NCBI GenBank assembly: GCA_028456385.1
Contig: JALNQF010000378.1
Coordinates: 1-37,853, forward strand
Direction of reading: 5' to 3'
Length of the DNA: 37,853 nt
From: Ophiosphaerella korrae
Lineage: Eukaryota; Ascomycota; Dothideomycetes; Pleosporales; Phaeosphaeriaceae
The notes under the pieces are model-generated. The model was not told where the DNA came from, made no database searches, and saw only the letters and a program-made list of their open reading frames with translations. Every line of letters begins with the position of its first letter. The stretch's first letter is position 1. Position numbers and translations under genes: made by a program. Shown in pieces: positions 21,810 to 34,900 of this stretch.

Positions 21810-22930
21810 TCTAGCTAACACGATAGTAGAAAGTTTAACTAAAAAAGGAGCTAAGGCACCTATAAGTAGCTATAAGTTAGATAATATAGTATAGAAACAA
21901 ATTAAAGACTACCTAAACGACTTAATCTCTAAAAAAGAAGATATAAAGATAGTAATTAACGCCCTAGAAAACTAAAACAAAGAACTTTAAGGATATACAA
22001 AATAGAATAAAGCTTAAATTAAAGTAGTTATTAAAGGATAAAATTAGATAGAGCTAATTATATAACGCTTAGAGATAAGTATAATAAAGAAACTACTTAA
22101 GATACCTATACTTAGGAAATTTAATAGAACAAGAGAGAATTTAAGACGTTTTATAAGATTAGTATAACTTTAGATTAATATATAAGTACTATACTTTAAT
22201 AGAGAAGATAAGAAAGTAATATATATTAGAATATATCTTAAAAGAGACGTAATAAGATAGTTTAAACTTTACTAGATAGATAACACAATATATACTTAGA
22301 TAAACTAAAAGAATAAAACTAGAGCTATTTTTAGAAGTTATAAATACTTTACTAGACAAATAAGAGTAGTATTTAGAGATATAGATATTACTTAATAAGC
22401 TAAAGAAAGGCTAGAGAAGCTTATATAAAACAAGAGTATTCCTAAATATATATTATAGTTTAAATAGCTATTATAAAATATAGAATAGAATAAGCTATCT
22501 CTAATATTAAGGTTTAAATAAAGACTAAACACAAAAATATAATACAAAATAATTTATATAGAAAAACTAAAAATACTAGAACTTTTAAAGTAATAGGTAA
22601 TATAGATTAATAATAATTTTTAAAAATAGAAGAAGAATAAGTATAGAGGATCTACCTAGAACTATAACAAGAAAGACTCTATAGTTCTTAATACTAATAA
22701 GGATAAGAAGAAAAAAAAATAAAGACTTTACGTACATTAATTATAGTAAGCCTAGCTACTACGTAAAGAACTACTAATTAAAACTAAAGAAAGATATAGT
22801 ATATTATATATATAGGAAACTAGAATACTTTATAAAAGACTATAGAAGTAAAGATCTTTAGAAGGATAAAGAAACCTAGTTAAAAATAACTAAGAGTAAG
22901 AAAGAAGTATAAAAAGTATAGGCTAAACCT
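21810..22930 (+). pseudogene. Gag of element C, RIP-degraded
   Basis: The N-terminal frame starts with an NTIVESLTK-like stretch near 21818. A Gln/Lys/Glu-rich region, the capsid-like domain (about 22080-22620) and two zinc knuckles follow. The knuckles at 22733-22774 and 22802-22843 keep exact C-x2-C-x4-H-x4-C spacing, and every ligand codon now reads Tyr. The intervening linker is complete here, unlike in D. It is followed directly by pol. It has many TAA/TAG codons. Confidence 0.8.
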
Positions 22931-25900
22931 TAAAAGAAGGTAGCTAAGAGTAAAGAAGTATAATACGTAATACTCTATTAGACCTTTTATTATAATAATA
23001 ACTACTTTATATATCTTTCTAGTAAATAAAAAGTAGTATAGTTTCTATAGAAGTATAAAGTAGTAGTAATAAAAGAAAGTAGAATAAAAGTATAGTAAGA
23101 AGAAATAGTATACGTAATAGGCTTACTAGTAGAAGAACTAGAAGGGGAAGAGCCCTAGACCCTATTAATCTAGGCTAAAAGACTAGTACTAAATAAAGAG
23201 ACTACTATAGTCTCTTCTAAAGAACTATAAAGAGATAAGAAATAAATTAATATAAGAAGTATAGAGTACGCCTAGTTAAATATATATAGTTATAATAGCT
23301 ATATAATAATAGATATAGTAGAATAAAATAAAGATTAGAAATTTATTTAGAAATACTTACTAGTTATAAGTATAAAGGAAGCGTATAAAGACTAAAAAGA
23401 ATATAATCTTAAAGTAATAATGTTTATAACATTTTAATAATAAATAGAATAATATATAGCTATAGTAGAAAGAATACCTATATAAAGAGAGTAGTAATAC
23501 TTTATAAGAAAAATATAATAGATTAATAAAGCCTATATACTATAAGTACTAGTAGTATACTATATCTTAATAATAACAAGACCTAGTATAGATAGGTACT
23601 AGGTAGGAGATAATAAGAGAATAGACTTAGAATATCTATTATATCTAGAAATAGTATAGGTATTATATTTAAATATATATTACTACTTATATAGAGAAGA
23701 AAAAGTATAAAACTACGTATAGCTAAAATAAGAAAAAGGATATAACTATACTAAGGTAATCCTAAAGAAAGAAATTAAAAGTTAGGAAATAATCTAAATA
23801 CTTAATAAAGAATATATATTAATTAGACTAGGACCTAAGCTATTAAAAGAATACGTAAAAGAAAAACTATAGTATAGGTATATATATAATAAATATCTAA
23901 AATACAAGAACTATAAGTATAAAACAAGATAATAGCCCTAGAAGAATAGATAATTTAAAGAAAGACCTAAGTAAGAGAAGCTAGAAGGTATAATAGGCCT
24001 ATACGTTATAAAAAATAGAACTTACAAAAGAAAAAAAGTATAATTAATAATTAATAGTAGAGCTATAAAGAACTTTATATCTAAGAAATTTAAAGAAAAT
24101 TAAGGAATAAAGTATATAATAAAAAGGTACCTATAATAGTTAAGTATAATTAAGAGAAAACTATTTAAGGAACTTATTAAGTTTAAAACAATACCTTTAA
24201 TATTAAAATTAGAAGGACTAGAAATAAAAAATATAGTTATAGATATAATAACAATTAATAATAAATAGGATATAATATTACGTATACTATAGTTATAAAT
24301 AACTAACCTAAGGATTAATTAGAGAATAAGAAAAATTAGTTACCTTAAAAAAGATATATTAAAAGCTAACATAACTACATATAAAGGATAGTTCTAAGAA
24401 GAATATAAGAAGTAAGAAAAATAACTTACTAAACTAGGTAACTACTTTCTAGAATATTAACTATAGGATGTAGTAATAGAACTATAAGAAGGAAAAGACG
24501 TAAGATAGAGCCTAGTTTATAGAAAAATAGAAGAAGAATCTAAGATTAAATAAGTATTTATATAGAACGTAGTTAAGAAAGGATAGATATAAGAATCTAA
24601 ATCTTTAGTAGTATATAGACTTATATTTGTAGCTAAGAAAGAGATAGATAAGAAATAACTTTACGTAGACTTTAGGAAAACAAATATAATTATAAATAAG
24701 AACTAGTACCCTCTACTATAAATAGATAAATATAAGATAAGCTATAGAAAGTATAAATCTTTACAAAACTAGATATCTAAAACGCCTATTACTAGATTAG
24801 AATTAAGAAAGGAGATAAATAGAAAACTATATTTAGAATATAGTATAAACTATATAAATACCTAGTTATACTATTTAGGCTAACAAACGCACTAGCTGCG
24901 TTCTAAAAAAGAATTAATATAGTACTAAGAGAGTACTTAAACGTAATTATATTTATATACCTAGACAATATCCTTATATTCTTAGAAATAGAAGAAGAAT
25001 ATATATAATATATATATAAGGTACTAAAAAAGCTAGTAGAAAATATAAATTCTATATAAAAGAAATAGACTTCCTAAGGTTTATTATAGAACTAAGAAAG
25101 ATTAGGATTAACTTAAACAAGATTAAAGTAATCTAAGAATAGCTAATACTTAAAAACCTATAAGAGGTATAATAATTTTATAGATTAGTAAACTTTTAAA
25201 GAAAGTTAATAGTAGACTAGTTAGAGCTAATAGAACTACTAATAAACCTTATAAAGAAAGATACGCTATTTAAATAGACTAAAGAATATAAAGAAGTATT
25301 TAGATAAATTAAGTAAAGATTTATAGAAAACCTAGTTATTAGAATATATAACCTAGACCTACCTATAATAGTAAAAATAGACGCATCTAACCTAGTCTAT
25401 AGAATAGTACTAATATAAGAGGACCTAGATATAAAACAAGAATACTTAGTTAAATACTTTTCTAAGAAAATAAAACTAGTAAAGATTAACTACTTTATCT
25501 AAGATAAAGAAATACTAGTAATCTATAAAGTATTTAAGTAATAGAGAGTATACTTATAAAGAGTAAAATACTAAATAAAAGTCTATATAGACTATAAGAA
25601 TCTTATAAGATTTATAATAAATAAGGACTTATTATAATACTATATAAGATAATAGGAGTTTCTATTAATATTTAATATAGAAATAATATATACTAAAGGT
25701 AAAGATAACTAATTTATAGACGCCCTAAGTAGAAGACTAGACTTATAAAAAGAAGTAAATACTACTAGTATAGTTCTAGTTAAGAATAAAAAAGGATATT
25801 TAGTCCTAAATATACTTAAGATAGCTATAATACTTAAAAGAAGAAATAGTAAGCTAGATAAATATATTTAAAAAGAAATAGAAAAAGCCTTTAAAGAAAT

Positions 25901-27230
25901 AGAAAAACTTAAAACTTAAGAAGGATTTACAAAAGCCTATAGAAGAATATATATTCTAAAGAAAATATAAAGAGAGTTTATATAATAATTCTATAAACTA
26001 CTAGTATATAGATACTAAAGTATTAATAAAATATTAGATAGACTCTTAAAGGACTACTATATTTTAAGAGTAAGATAACTAGTAACTAAAGTACTACAAG
26101 AATATATAGAATACTATAGAAATAAATATAATAGATACGTACTATATAGGATATTATAACTAGCTAAGATACTAGAATAACTATAGAGAGTTATTATAAT
26201 AGACTTTATTACAAAACTACTAAAGTCTAAAAACCTAATATAAGGAGTTAAATATAATAGAATCCTAATAATAGTAGATAAACTTATAAAGTACTTATAC
26301 TTTAAACTATATCTAGAAAAGAGTAGGATAGAAGTTACTATATATTAGGTTCTAGGAACTATAATTAGCTAGTATAGTATTCTAGATAAGATTATTATAG
26401 ATAGAGACGTATAATTTATATTAAAACTATAGAAAATAATATTAGTATAACTAGGAATCTAGTATATAATATTAATAGTATACTACCTATAGATAGATAG
26501 ATAATTAGAATGTATAAACTAGATAGTAGAATAATACTTAAGATACTACCTTAACTACAATTAGAATAACTAGGTATAGTTATTACCTATAGTATAGTTA
26601 GTATATAACAGCGTAAAAAATATAGTAATAAGAGTATTACTTTTCTTTACAAACTATAGATTTAACCCTAACGTATATAAAATACTAAGAACCTAAATAT
26701 CTTAGTCTCTTAGAAGAGAAAACTTTATAAATAGACTTAAAGAAATATATAATTAACTATAATAGGATATAGAATTCTTATAGGATTAAATAATAAAGTA
26801 CTATAATAGAAAATAGTAAGAGGAACCTTAATTTAGAAAGAGAGAAAAAGTATAGTTAGTATAAAGGAATATTAAGAGTAAATAACTAAGTTCTAAACTA
26901 GATTACGTTATAATAAGACTATACAAGATTAAAAACAAAGTTACACTAGTTATATTTAAATTAAAGCTACTAGATAAAATAAAGATATACTTAATATTCT
27001 ATATAGTACTATAAGAAGTAGAACTACTAGTGTACAAAGTAAACACGTATAAAGAATAAAAAGAATAAGACGTTAAAGAAATCTTATAGTATTAGTTCTA
27101 TAATAGAAGGAACTATTATCTAGTAAAATAGATAGAAGTAAACAAGAAAGGATAACTATAAGAAGATATATAGGAACTAGAGGAGTTTTAAAGTTAAAAC
27201 TCTCTAGAACGCCTTGTAGTAAACTAAGAA
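22930..27230 (+). pseudogene. Pol of element C: PR-RT-RNaseH-INT-chromodomain, RIP-degraded
   Basis: The protease site has Asn at 24053-24055 in place of Asp (I-N-S-R-A-I-K-N-F-I-S). RT lies at about 24600-25190 with YLDN at 24958-24969; a deletion of about 30 bp near 25040 distinguishes it from A. RNase H runs from KIDASNLVY (about 25374) to FIDALSRR (about 25713). The integrase core has IIIDRDVQF (about 26393) and LQIDRQLE (about 26490). The chromodomain at about 27010-27190 reads DVKEIL ... RRNYYLVK-stop-IE ... LEEF, with the stop at a conserved Trp. No product is expected. Domain content is the same as in A and B. Confidence 0.87.
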
Positions 27231-27279
27231 AACTAACAATACTACTACTAAATAGAGAGGTAATAGGAACGCTTAATAT

Positions 27280-27946
27280 AATAGGAGCTAGAGTAGCCTC
27301 TATAGCGTTATCTAAATCTAATTTAGCCTCTAAGGTACGAGACTATTAAGATAACTTAGCGTTATTATAAGCTTTTAGCTTATAAAGATACTTAATATAA
27401 GAATAAAGCTTTACTAGCTTATAAAGAGTTAACTTATACTTAGCTTTAGCTATAGTAAGCTATAATAATAATTACGCTTAAGCCCTATTAATAACTTACT
27501 TTATATAACTTAGTAGAAAGAAACTATATAGAAATTAAGCACTTATACTTTATAAGTAAAACCTTAGAAGAAACGTATTTATACTAAATATTAGTAAGAA
27601 TATACTTGTTATAGTATTTACTATTATTTAAGGATATAAGGTAGGTAAGGCCTAGCTCTACATAATAATAATAAGGAAATATCTTAACTTTATTATAAAT
27701 ATTACAAGCTATAAGAAGAAGTTTATTACGCTAGGACTAAGATAGTATAGAGAGTAATAAGGAACTAGAAATTAGTAAAGAAATAAGACTAATAACCTTA
27801 GCTCTAGTATAGAGAAATAAGAAACTACGTAGAAAAGAGAATAGTATTATAGTAGTAATAAGAGAAACTAAGATAGAACTAATTAGTCTAAGCTTAGCTA
27901 CTAATAAAGTATAAGATAAGTAAGGTAATAACTTATAGGATAACAA
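27280..27946 (-). pseudogene. Antisense reading frame with six-Cys spacing, element C copy
   Basis: It is open for 69 codons from 27946, inside the 3' LTR, to a TAG at 27737. It continues in the same frame with scattered TAG/TAA to about 27280. The N-terminal residues closely resemble those of the B copy (LPYLSY-LLVAK-RLISSILVSLITT). The later segment has Tyr at spacing x2-x6-x9-x2-x6 (P-YYYY-VELGLTY-LISLNNSKYYNKY-ILTNI-stop-Y). The tail would be Gln-rich if stops replace Gln. It is antisense to the pol-3' LTR interval. I infer a former protein with a small Cys cluster; this has not been tested. Confidence 0.5.
27831..27844 (+). other. Polypurine tract of element C
   Basis: AGAAAAGAGAATAG lies directly before the 3' LTR (27845), the same position as in A and B. 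Confidence 0.6.
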
Positions 27947-28305
27947 GCTTAATTAGGAGACTAACTATAATAGGGATACGTAATAAATTTATAAATTCGC
28001 AATCTTAGTAAATATAAAGTTATAAAGTAATTATATAATAAATTTATAAATTTATAATCTTAATAAATACAAAGTAATAAAGCTACTAAGATAATATTAC
28101 TATATAGTTAGTAGTAATATATATTATTAAGATAGTATTAGTAATTTAATCCTTTAACTATAGAACGCTAATATAAGATAATCGCGAGATATCTTCTATT
28201 ATTTATAGTTATTATAGATTACTATATAAACTTTTATTATTACCTCTTAATCTACTAAACGTTAGAAGATAAGATACTATAGTCGACAATAGTAGGCCTA
28301 TTACA
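27845..28305 (+). repeat. 3' LTR of element C (LTR type I), 461 bp
   Basis: It begins TATTATAGTAGTAATAAG and ends GGCCTATTACA, keeping the terminal CA. It has equal length to the 5' LTR and is nearly identical to it; most differences are C/T or G/A, the RIP type. Confidence 0.93.
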
Positions 28306-30143
28306 CTAGAAACCTAAAATAAAGAACTCTAGAAATATATAAAGTAGAATAAGGCCTAAATTAAAGCTATTATTAAAAGATAGAATTAGATAGAATTAAT
28401 TACTTAGAGACTAGAGATAAGTATAATAAAGAAGCTACTTAAGATACCTATACTTAAGAAGTTTAATAGGATAAGAGAGAAACTAAAACCCTTTATAGTA
28501 TTAGTATAACTTTAGATTAATATATAAGTACTATACTTTAATAGAGAAGATAAAGAAGTAATATATATTAGAATATACCTTAAAGGAGATATAATAAAAT
28601 AGTTTAAACTTTACTAGATAGACTATATAATATACGCTTAAATAAACTAGAGAGATAAAATAAGAGCTATTTTTAGAAGTTATAAATACTTTACTAAATA
28701 AATAAGAGGAGTATTTAAAGATATAGATATTACCTTATAAGCTAAAGAAAGGCTTAAAAAGCTTATATAATATAAGAGTCTTCTTAAATATATATTATAG
28801 TTTAAGTAACTATTGTAAAATATAGAATAGAATAAGCTATTCCTAATATTATAATTTTAATAAAAACTAAACTTAAAAATAAAATATAAAATAATTTATA
28901 TAGAAAAGCTAAGAATACTAGAAGCTATAAAGTAAAAGATAAAATAAATTAATAATAATCTTTAAGAATAGAAGAAGAATAAATATAGAGGATCTACCTA
29001 GAACTATAATAAGGTAGACCCTATAATCCTTAATACTAATAAGGATAGAAAATAGAATAATAAAGACTTTATATACTTTAACTATAGTAAGAATAGCTAC
29101 TATATAAAAAACTAGATACTTTATAAAAGACTATAAAAGTAAAAATCCTAAGAAGAATAAAGAAACTTAGTTAAAAATAACTAATAATAAAAAAGAAGTA
29201 CTAAAAGTATAAGCTAAATATTAAGAGAAAGTAGCTAGAAGTAAAAAAGTATAATATATAATACTCTACTAAGCCTTTTATTAGAATAATAACTACTTTA
29301 TATATCTTTCTAGTAAGTAGAAAGTAAGATAGTTCTTATAAAAGTATAAAGTAGTAGTAATAAAAGAAAGTAGAATAAAAGTATAGTAAGAAGAAATAGC
29401 CTATATAATAGACTTACTAATAGAAGATTTAGAAGGAGAAGAGCCTTAGACTCTATTAATCTAGGCTAAAGGACTAGTACTAGATAAAGAGACTACTATA
29501 GTCTCCTCTAAAGAATTATAAAAAGATAAAAAATAAATTAATATAAAAGGTATAGAATACACCTAGTTAAATATATATAGCTATAATAGCGATATAATAA
29601 TAGATATAGAGAAATAAACTAAAGACTAGAAGTTTATTTAAAAATACTTACTAGTTATAAGTATAGAAGAAGTGTATAAAGACAAGAAAAAACGTAATCC
29701 TAAAGTAATAAAGTTTATAATATTCTAATAATAGATAAAGTTATATATAGTTATAGTAGGAAGGATACTTATATAAAGAGAGTAGTAGTATTTTATAAGA
29801 AAAACGCGATAGATTAATAAAGCTTATATACTACAAGTACTAGTAATATACTATATCCTAATAATAATAAAACCTAGTATAGATAGTTACTAGGTAGGGG
29901 ATAATAAAAGAATAGATCTAGAATATGTAGTATATCTAGAAATAGTATAGGTATTATATTTAAATATATACTACTACTTATATAGAGAAATAAAAGTACA
30001 AAATTATATATAGCTAAAACAAGAAAAAGGATATAACTATACTAGGGTAATCCTAAAGAAAGAAATTAAAGGTTAAGAAATAATTAAGATACCTAATAAA
30101 GAATATATATTAATTAGACTAGGACTTAAGTTATCTAAAGAAT
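28306..30143 (+). pseudogene. Element D: rest of gag and start of pol
   Basis: It resumes D after the CTAGA duplication. The capsid-like gag region matches C 21965-22620. The zinc-knuckle zone has a deletion of about 50 bp at about 29112 that joins the end of knuckle 1 to the middle of knuckle 2, probably between AACTA repeats. The pre-protease part of pol then matches C up to about 23850, where D ends at 30143 against E2. Heavy stop load; no product. Confidence 0.82.
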
Positions 30144-30404
30144 TGTTAGAATACTAAGTAGTAGGTAAGCTATTATATTGTACGCAATTAGGCTAGGTAA
30201 TATAGTATAGTAGAATACGTAACTATTTAGTAGTAAACGCTCTAGAGCAAACACTCTAGAGTAAACGCTCTAAAATAAGCGCTCTAGAGCGAACGCTCTA
30301 GAGTAAGCACTTAGGAATAAACACTAGATAGTAAGTATATAGGAACGTTAATAGACCTTTATAGACTATTGTATTTAATCTCTTCTTTACTTCTTATCCT
30401 AATA
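30144..30404 (+). repeat. Candidate 5' LTR of element E2
   Basis: The left end TGTTAGAATAC abuts D. A possible right end is CTTATCCTAATA at 30404, which with CpA restored would be the inverted match of the start (TGTTAG versus CTAACA). No second copy is in the window to confirm it, so the right end is a guess; the left end is firm. Confidence 0.4.
30235..30332. repeat. Seven 14-bp tandem repeats with CTCTAGAG palindrome
   Basis: Units start at 30235, 30249, 30263, 30277, 30291, 30305 and 30319. The consensus is AAACGCTCTAGAGY, and the last two units are diverged. Each good unit carries the self-complementary core CTCTAGAG. The array lies within the candidate LTR of E2. Confidence 0.92.
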
Positions 30405-30600
30405 GAGTATTACAACTAATACTTTAATTAGATTCTTATCTATCTATTAATACTTATATACCTTGTAATACTCTAATAAGAGCTAACTATTAATTAAGTT
30501 AAGTAACTAACTTGTTTATTAACCTCGCCTATTTTATAGAAGCTTACTTACCTTTATTACTTTTACTTAGTTCTAAGGACTTAATATATTAAATACTCTT
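30405..30600 (+). other. Leader of E2, no recognisable feature
   Basis: This stretch between the candidate LTR end and the first gag-like codons is AT-rich with no clear primer site or frame. It probably holds the packaging leader of E2. Confidence 0.3.
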
Positions 30601-31935
30601 AAGATAAGTAATACGTTAATAAATATAGATAACTAGCGTACAAGAGTAACTTATACTACTACTTCTAAGGTTACTAAGCTAGACTTCTACTATAAAGAAT
30701 AAAATAAGCTTAAGCTATAGATCTTATAACTTAATCTTTTCTTTAAGGTAGACTAAGTTTAAGATAAAGATAGAGTTATACTTATATTATCTTATATAAA
30801 GAGTAAGGTAGAGAAATAGGTTACGCTATACTTTAAGAAATACCTTAATAATAATAATAGCGACTACGACAAGATATTTAAAGAATAGATTAAGTTTAAA
30901 GATAAAGTATAATAAGCCTTTCTACTAGTAAATAAGATAGTAGTAGTAGAGTACGTAATGTAGTAGCTATAATAATATAAAGTAGTAGTAAACTATACTA
31001 ATAAATTCTTAAGCTACGCAATATAAATAGAATAGAATAATAAGTTATTAATAAGGATATTTTAATAAAGACTTAAGAGTAATATTTAAAGTAAGCTAAT
31101 ATATAGTAGAGCTATAATTAAGACGTTAGAAAACCTAATAGAAAAAGTAATTTAAGTTAACAACTATATATATAAATATATAGTAGAAGCTAAGAATAGT
31201 AGAGTACTATATATAGATAATAAGAAGTATAAACCTAAGTATAAGTAGTAACGCAAATATAAAAACTACTAAGTTTAGGGTAGCTATAGATATATTAAGC
31301 TAGATAAGATATATATTAATAATATAAACCTAAGAAAACTAGAATACTATTACTATAAAAACTCTAAGAGAGTAGAAAGCTAAAAATACTATAAGTATAG
31401 TAAAATAGAGTACCTAGTAAAGAATTACTAAGTAAAGAATAAGATTATATAATAAATTAATATACTTAAGAGGTAAGATAATAATAGAGAGGAAGAATAG
31501 AAAGTAATCTCTAGAGGAAGCTAAAAGAAGAGAGATTACAAGACTACGAACTTCTAGTAGTAAGATATAAGTAAGAAATATAACTACTATAAGATTACAA
31601 TAAAGCTAAGTAACTTTATAATAGATAATAAAGTAGAAGCTATAAATATACTACTAGGAGTATAAAGCTATATAAGGAGGTATTAGCTAAAGTAAAAGTA
31701 AGCTAAGATAGATACCTTAGAATACCTTTAGCTATACTAGAGAAGGATAGGTTATAGACGCAAGATAATACTATATCTAGGAAGGCGAGTATATATAGCC
31801 TAGGACAAGAATAAAAAAGAAAACTAAGAGCCTAAGACCTCTAAATACAAAATAGTACCTAGAATACTAAAGCTAAAGTAAGAAAACATTAAAGTATAAG
31901 ATAGATTTATAAAATAAATCTAGAAACTAGTAGAT
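30600..31935 (+). pseudogene. Gag of element E2, RIP-degraded
   Basis: The frame reads TTTSKVTKLDFYYKEQ-like from about 30655 (Gln from stop). It then shows a capsid domain with the retrotransposon-gag pattern (LNLFFKVD ... FKEQIKFKDKVQ ... YTNKFLSYA, about 30725-31020) and a zinc knuckle at 31387-31428 with C-x2-C-x4-H-x4-C spacing, ligands now Tyr. The second half matches the E1 piece at 2225-3092. The target TCTAG used by A lies at its end. Stops are numerous. Confidence 0.75.
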
Positions 31936-34900
31936 AGCTACTACTTAGTAAAAGAATAGTAAGATAAAAAATACTAGATATATAAAGTAGAGTAAACCTT
32001 ATAATATAAATTATTATATACTAATAATAATTAAGCGCTAATTATTATAGATCTAGTATTAATACAAGAACTATAATACTAGCTATACTTATATAACTTA
32101 AACTATCTACTACTATTATAGATAGGATATTACTATAATAACTACTTTACTTACTATTCTAATAAGATAGGATCTAGATATTTCTTTTATAGGAGATCTA
32201 GATATAAATAGAACTAGAAAGAGTATATAAATATAAGATACAAATAATACCTATAGGATAAGTAAGAAGTAGAGTACTTTCTAAGTATAACTAAAGAAAA
32301 TATAAATATAAGTAAAATACTTATAAATAACTAATATATTAATTTAATCTAGTAAACCTATACACTTAAGAAGTACAAATAATATAAAGAGATTAAGATA
32401 CTTTAAAGATTTTAGTAAAAGATAAATAAAGATTATAAGATTAAGTCTTTTTTAAGTAAATAGCTAACGCTAAATATATATCTAGAAGCTATAATACTAT
32501 TAAAGCTAAAAGACTTATTAAACTCCTAGTAAAGATAAAGAGAAAAAAAATAAATGTATTAGTAGATTTAGGGTTATTTATAAACCTAATTATACCTAAA
32601 GTAGTAAAATAAGTAGGACTCTAACTATAAGTAAAGAAGATACTATATTTAATTTATATTATAAATAGATAACTAATACTAAGAAACCTAATAGTTAGTA
32701 ATAAAGTAACTATAGAGATTATTATTTAAGGATATAGTATAAAGATTACTTTAGACGTATTAGTTTTAGCTAATAAAGATATTATACTAAGACTCCTATA
32801 GCTATAAGAGTTTAATCTTAGAGTTAATTAGAAAAACTAGAACCTTTTATTTAATAACTACAAAAACGTACGTAGATCTAAGCTTATATATTAGTAGTAT
32901 TTAATAGTAGATAAAAAGGTACTATATAAGATAGTAGCTTTAATAGTAACTTATTAAGAGAGAATAAGTACTTCTATAAGTACTAGTAAGGCGCTAGGCT
33001 AAGAAGTAAGAGTAAAGGAGTAATACGTAACTCCTAAGATCTTAAAATAATATAAGAAGTTTAGCTACTTATTTATAGAAGAGATAGATATACTAGTATT
33101 ACTTAAGTACTAACTCTAGGACTATATAATTAAGTTATAGGTAGGAAAAGAGCTACCTTTTAGACTTATTTACTAATTAATAGAGAGTAAATTAGTAATA
33201 CTCTAAAAAAGACTAAATAGAAACTTAAAGAAAGGATATATACAAGAATCCTTATTATTAGTAAGATTTCTAATTCTCTTTATACTAAAGAAGAAAAGAC
33301 TACTAAAGATATACGTAGACTACTAAAAACTAAACAATATTATAGTAAAGGACTAATACTTACTACTAAATATAGATAAACTCTAAGATAAGCTAAGCTA
33401 AGCTAAGATTTTTATAAAGCTAAACTTAAAGGATAGATACTACTTAATATAAATTAAAGTAGGTAAAAAGTAGATAATAGCGTTCTAAACACACTATAGA
33501 TATTATAAGTATATAGTAATACTTTTTAGACTAATAAATATACTAGTAACGTTCTAAAGACTAATTAATAATATATTATAAGAATACTTAGATAAGTTTA
33601 TTATAGTATACCTAGATAATATACTAATATATTCTAAAGAAGAAGGTAAGTATATAGAGTAAGTAATAATAGTACTATAGTACTTACACTAATATAACCT
33701 ATAACTTAAGCTAGAGAAGTATAAATAGTATAAGATAGAAGTAAAGTTTTTAAGATATATAATAGGTATTAATAAAGTTAAGATAAGCTAAGAAAAGATT
33801 AAAGTAGTAGAGGAGTAGAAGGAACCTAAGATAGTTAAGGACGTATAATTATTCTTAAGATTTATTAACTTTAACTAATACTTTATAGAGAGATTTTCTA
33901 AAAAGGTACTACTACTTATAAAGCTTATAAGGAAAGATATAATATAGGAATAGAAAGTAGAGTAGAAATAAGCTTATAAGGAACTTAAGTAAGCCTATAT
34001 TATACTACTAGTTCTAAAGTAATTTTATAGTAATAACACTTTAGTTATTAAGATAGATATATCTAATCTAGCTTATAGAGTAATAGCGCTACAAGAGTAT
34101 AAAGAGAAATAGTATCTAATTATATACTATTTAGGGAAGTTTATAGAATAAAAGGAAAGATATAATATATATAATAAGGAGCTACTTAAATATTAGAGAG
34201 CGTATACTAAAAGTGTAGTAAAAGTAATTATTAAGATAGATTACAAGAACCTAATATACTTTATAATAAGTAAGAAGTTAAAAAATAAGTAGATATAATA
34301 GTTAGAACTACTAGGATAGTATAAATTTAAGATTTAGTACGTACTAGGTAAAGAAAATAGCTAAGTAGACGCGCTTAGCTAAAGACACAATATTATAAGA
34401 AAGAGATAAGTAGTAGAAGAAGCTATACTCTAAGATAATAGATAAAGATACTTAGTACTAAACACACGACTAGTAGAAGAACAAGAAATTAACAACCTAG
34501 TTAAGATTATAAATAAAGTTCTAGAAGAATTATAAAAAGTAATTATATAATAATACTATAATAACCTAGTATATAAGTACTTAGAGATTATATAAACTAT
34601 AGAACTAATCTAGAAAAATTATAGATTTAGTAAGATAAAGGAGAAAGTAATATAGTTTATTAAGAAATATATAGATTACTAGAAAAATAAGTATAAGATA
34701 TATATACTTTATAGAGAAATATAAGTAATTAAGATACTAGAAGAACTATAGATAGATATTATAATAGACTTTATTATAGGACTACTAATATTAAAGGACC
34801 TAGTAATAAGAATAAAATACAATATAATAATAGTAATTATAGACTAATTTATAAAATACGCTAAGATAGAGAAATTTAAAAGTAACTATATAGTAGATTA

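Larger units (their letters stand above)
21301..28305 (+). mobile_element. Element C: complete family 1 Gypsy chromovirus, 7005 bp
   Basis: This is a full-length plus-strand copy: 5' LTR 21301-21761 and 3' LTR 27845-28305 (both 461 bp), gag, pol, the antisense frame and a polypurine tract. It is flanked by CTAGA on both sides and sits within the gag of D. It is collinear with A and B. Stops occur throughout gag and pol. Confidence 0.94.
20641..30143 (+). mobile_element. Element D: family 1 Gypsy, interrupted by C and cut by E2
   Basis: This is a plus-strand copy inserted in the integrase part of E1 (E2 runs through this point at about 35180). It has a 5' LTR 20641-21092 and gag start 21093-21300, then the nested element C, then gag/pol 28306-30143. 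At 30143 its homology to A and C stops within pol, and TGTTAG of E2 begins. The remaining pol and the 3' LTR are not in the window. The 5 bp before D are AATAA; the partner cannot be seen. Confidence 0.85.

Noticed and set aside
3088..28310. Sequence-specific integration at CTAG sites
   Set aside because: TCTAG (A) and CTAGA (C) both contain CTAG, but B used TTATA and the sites next to D and F are AATAA and GATAT. CTAG-like words are common in this DNA, so there is no support for specificity.
30235..30332. CRISPR-like array
   Set aside because: Units are 14 bp and directly adjacent with no spacers, in a fungal retrotransposon context.
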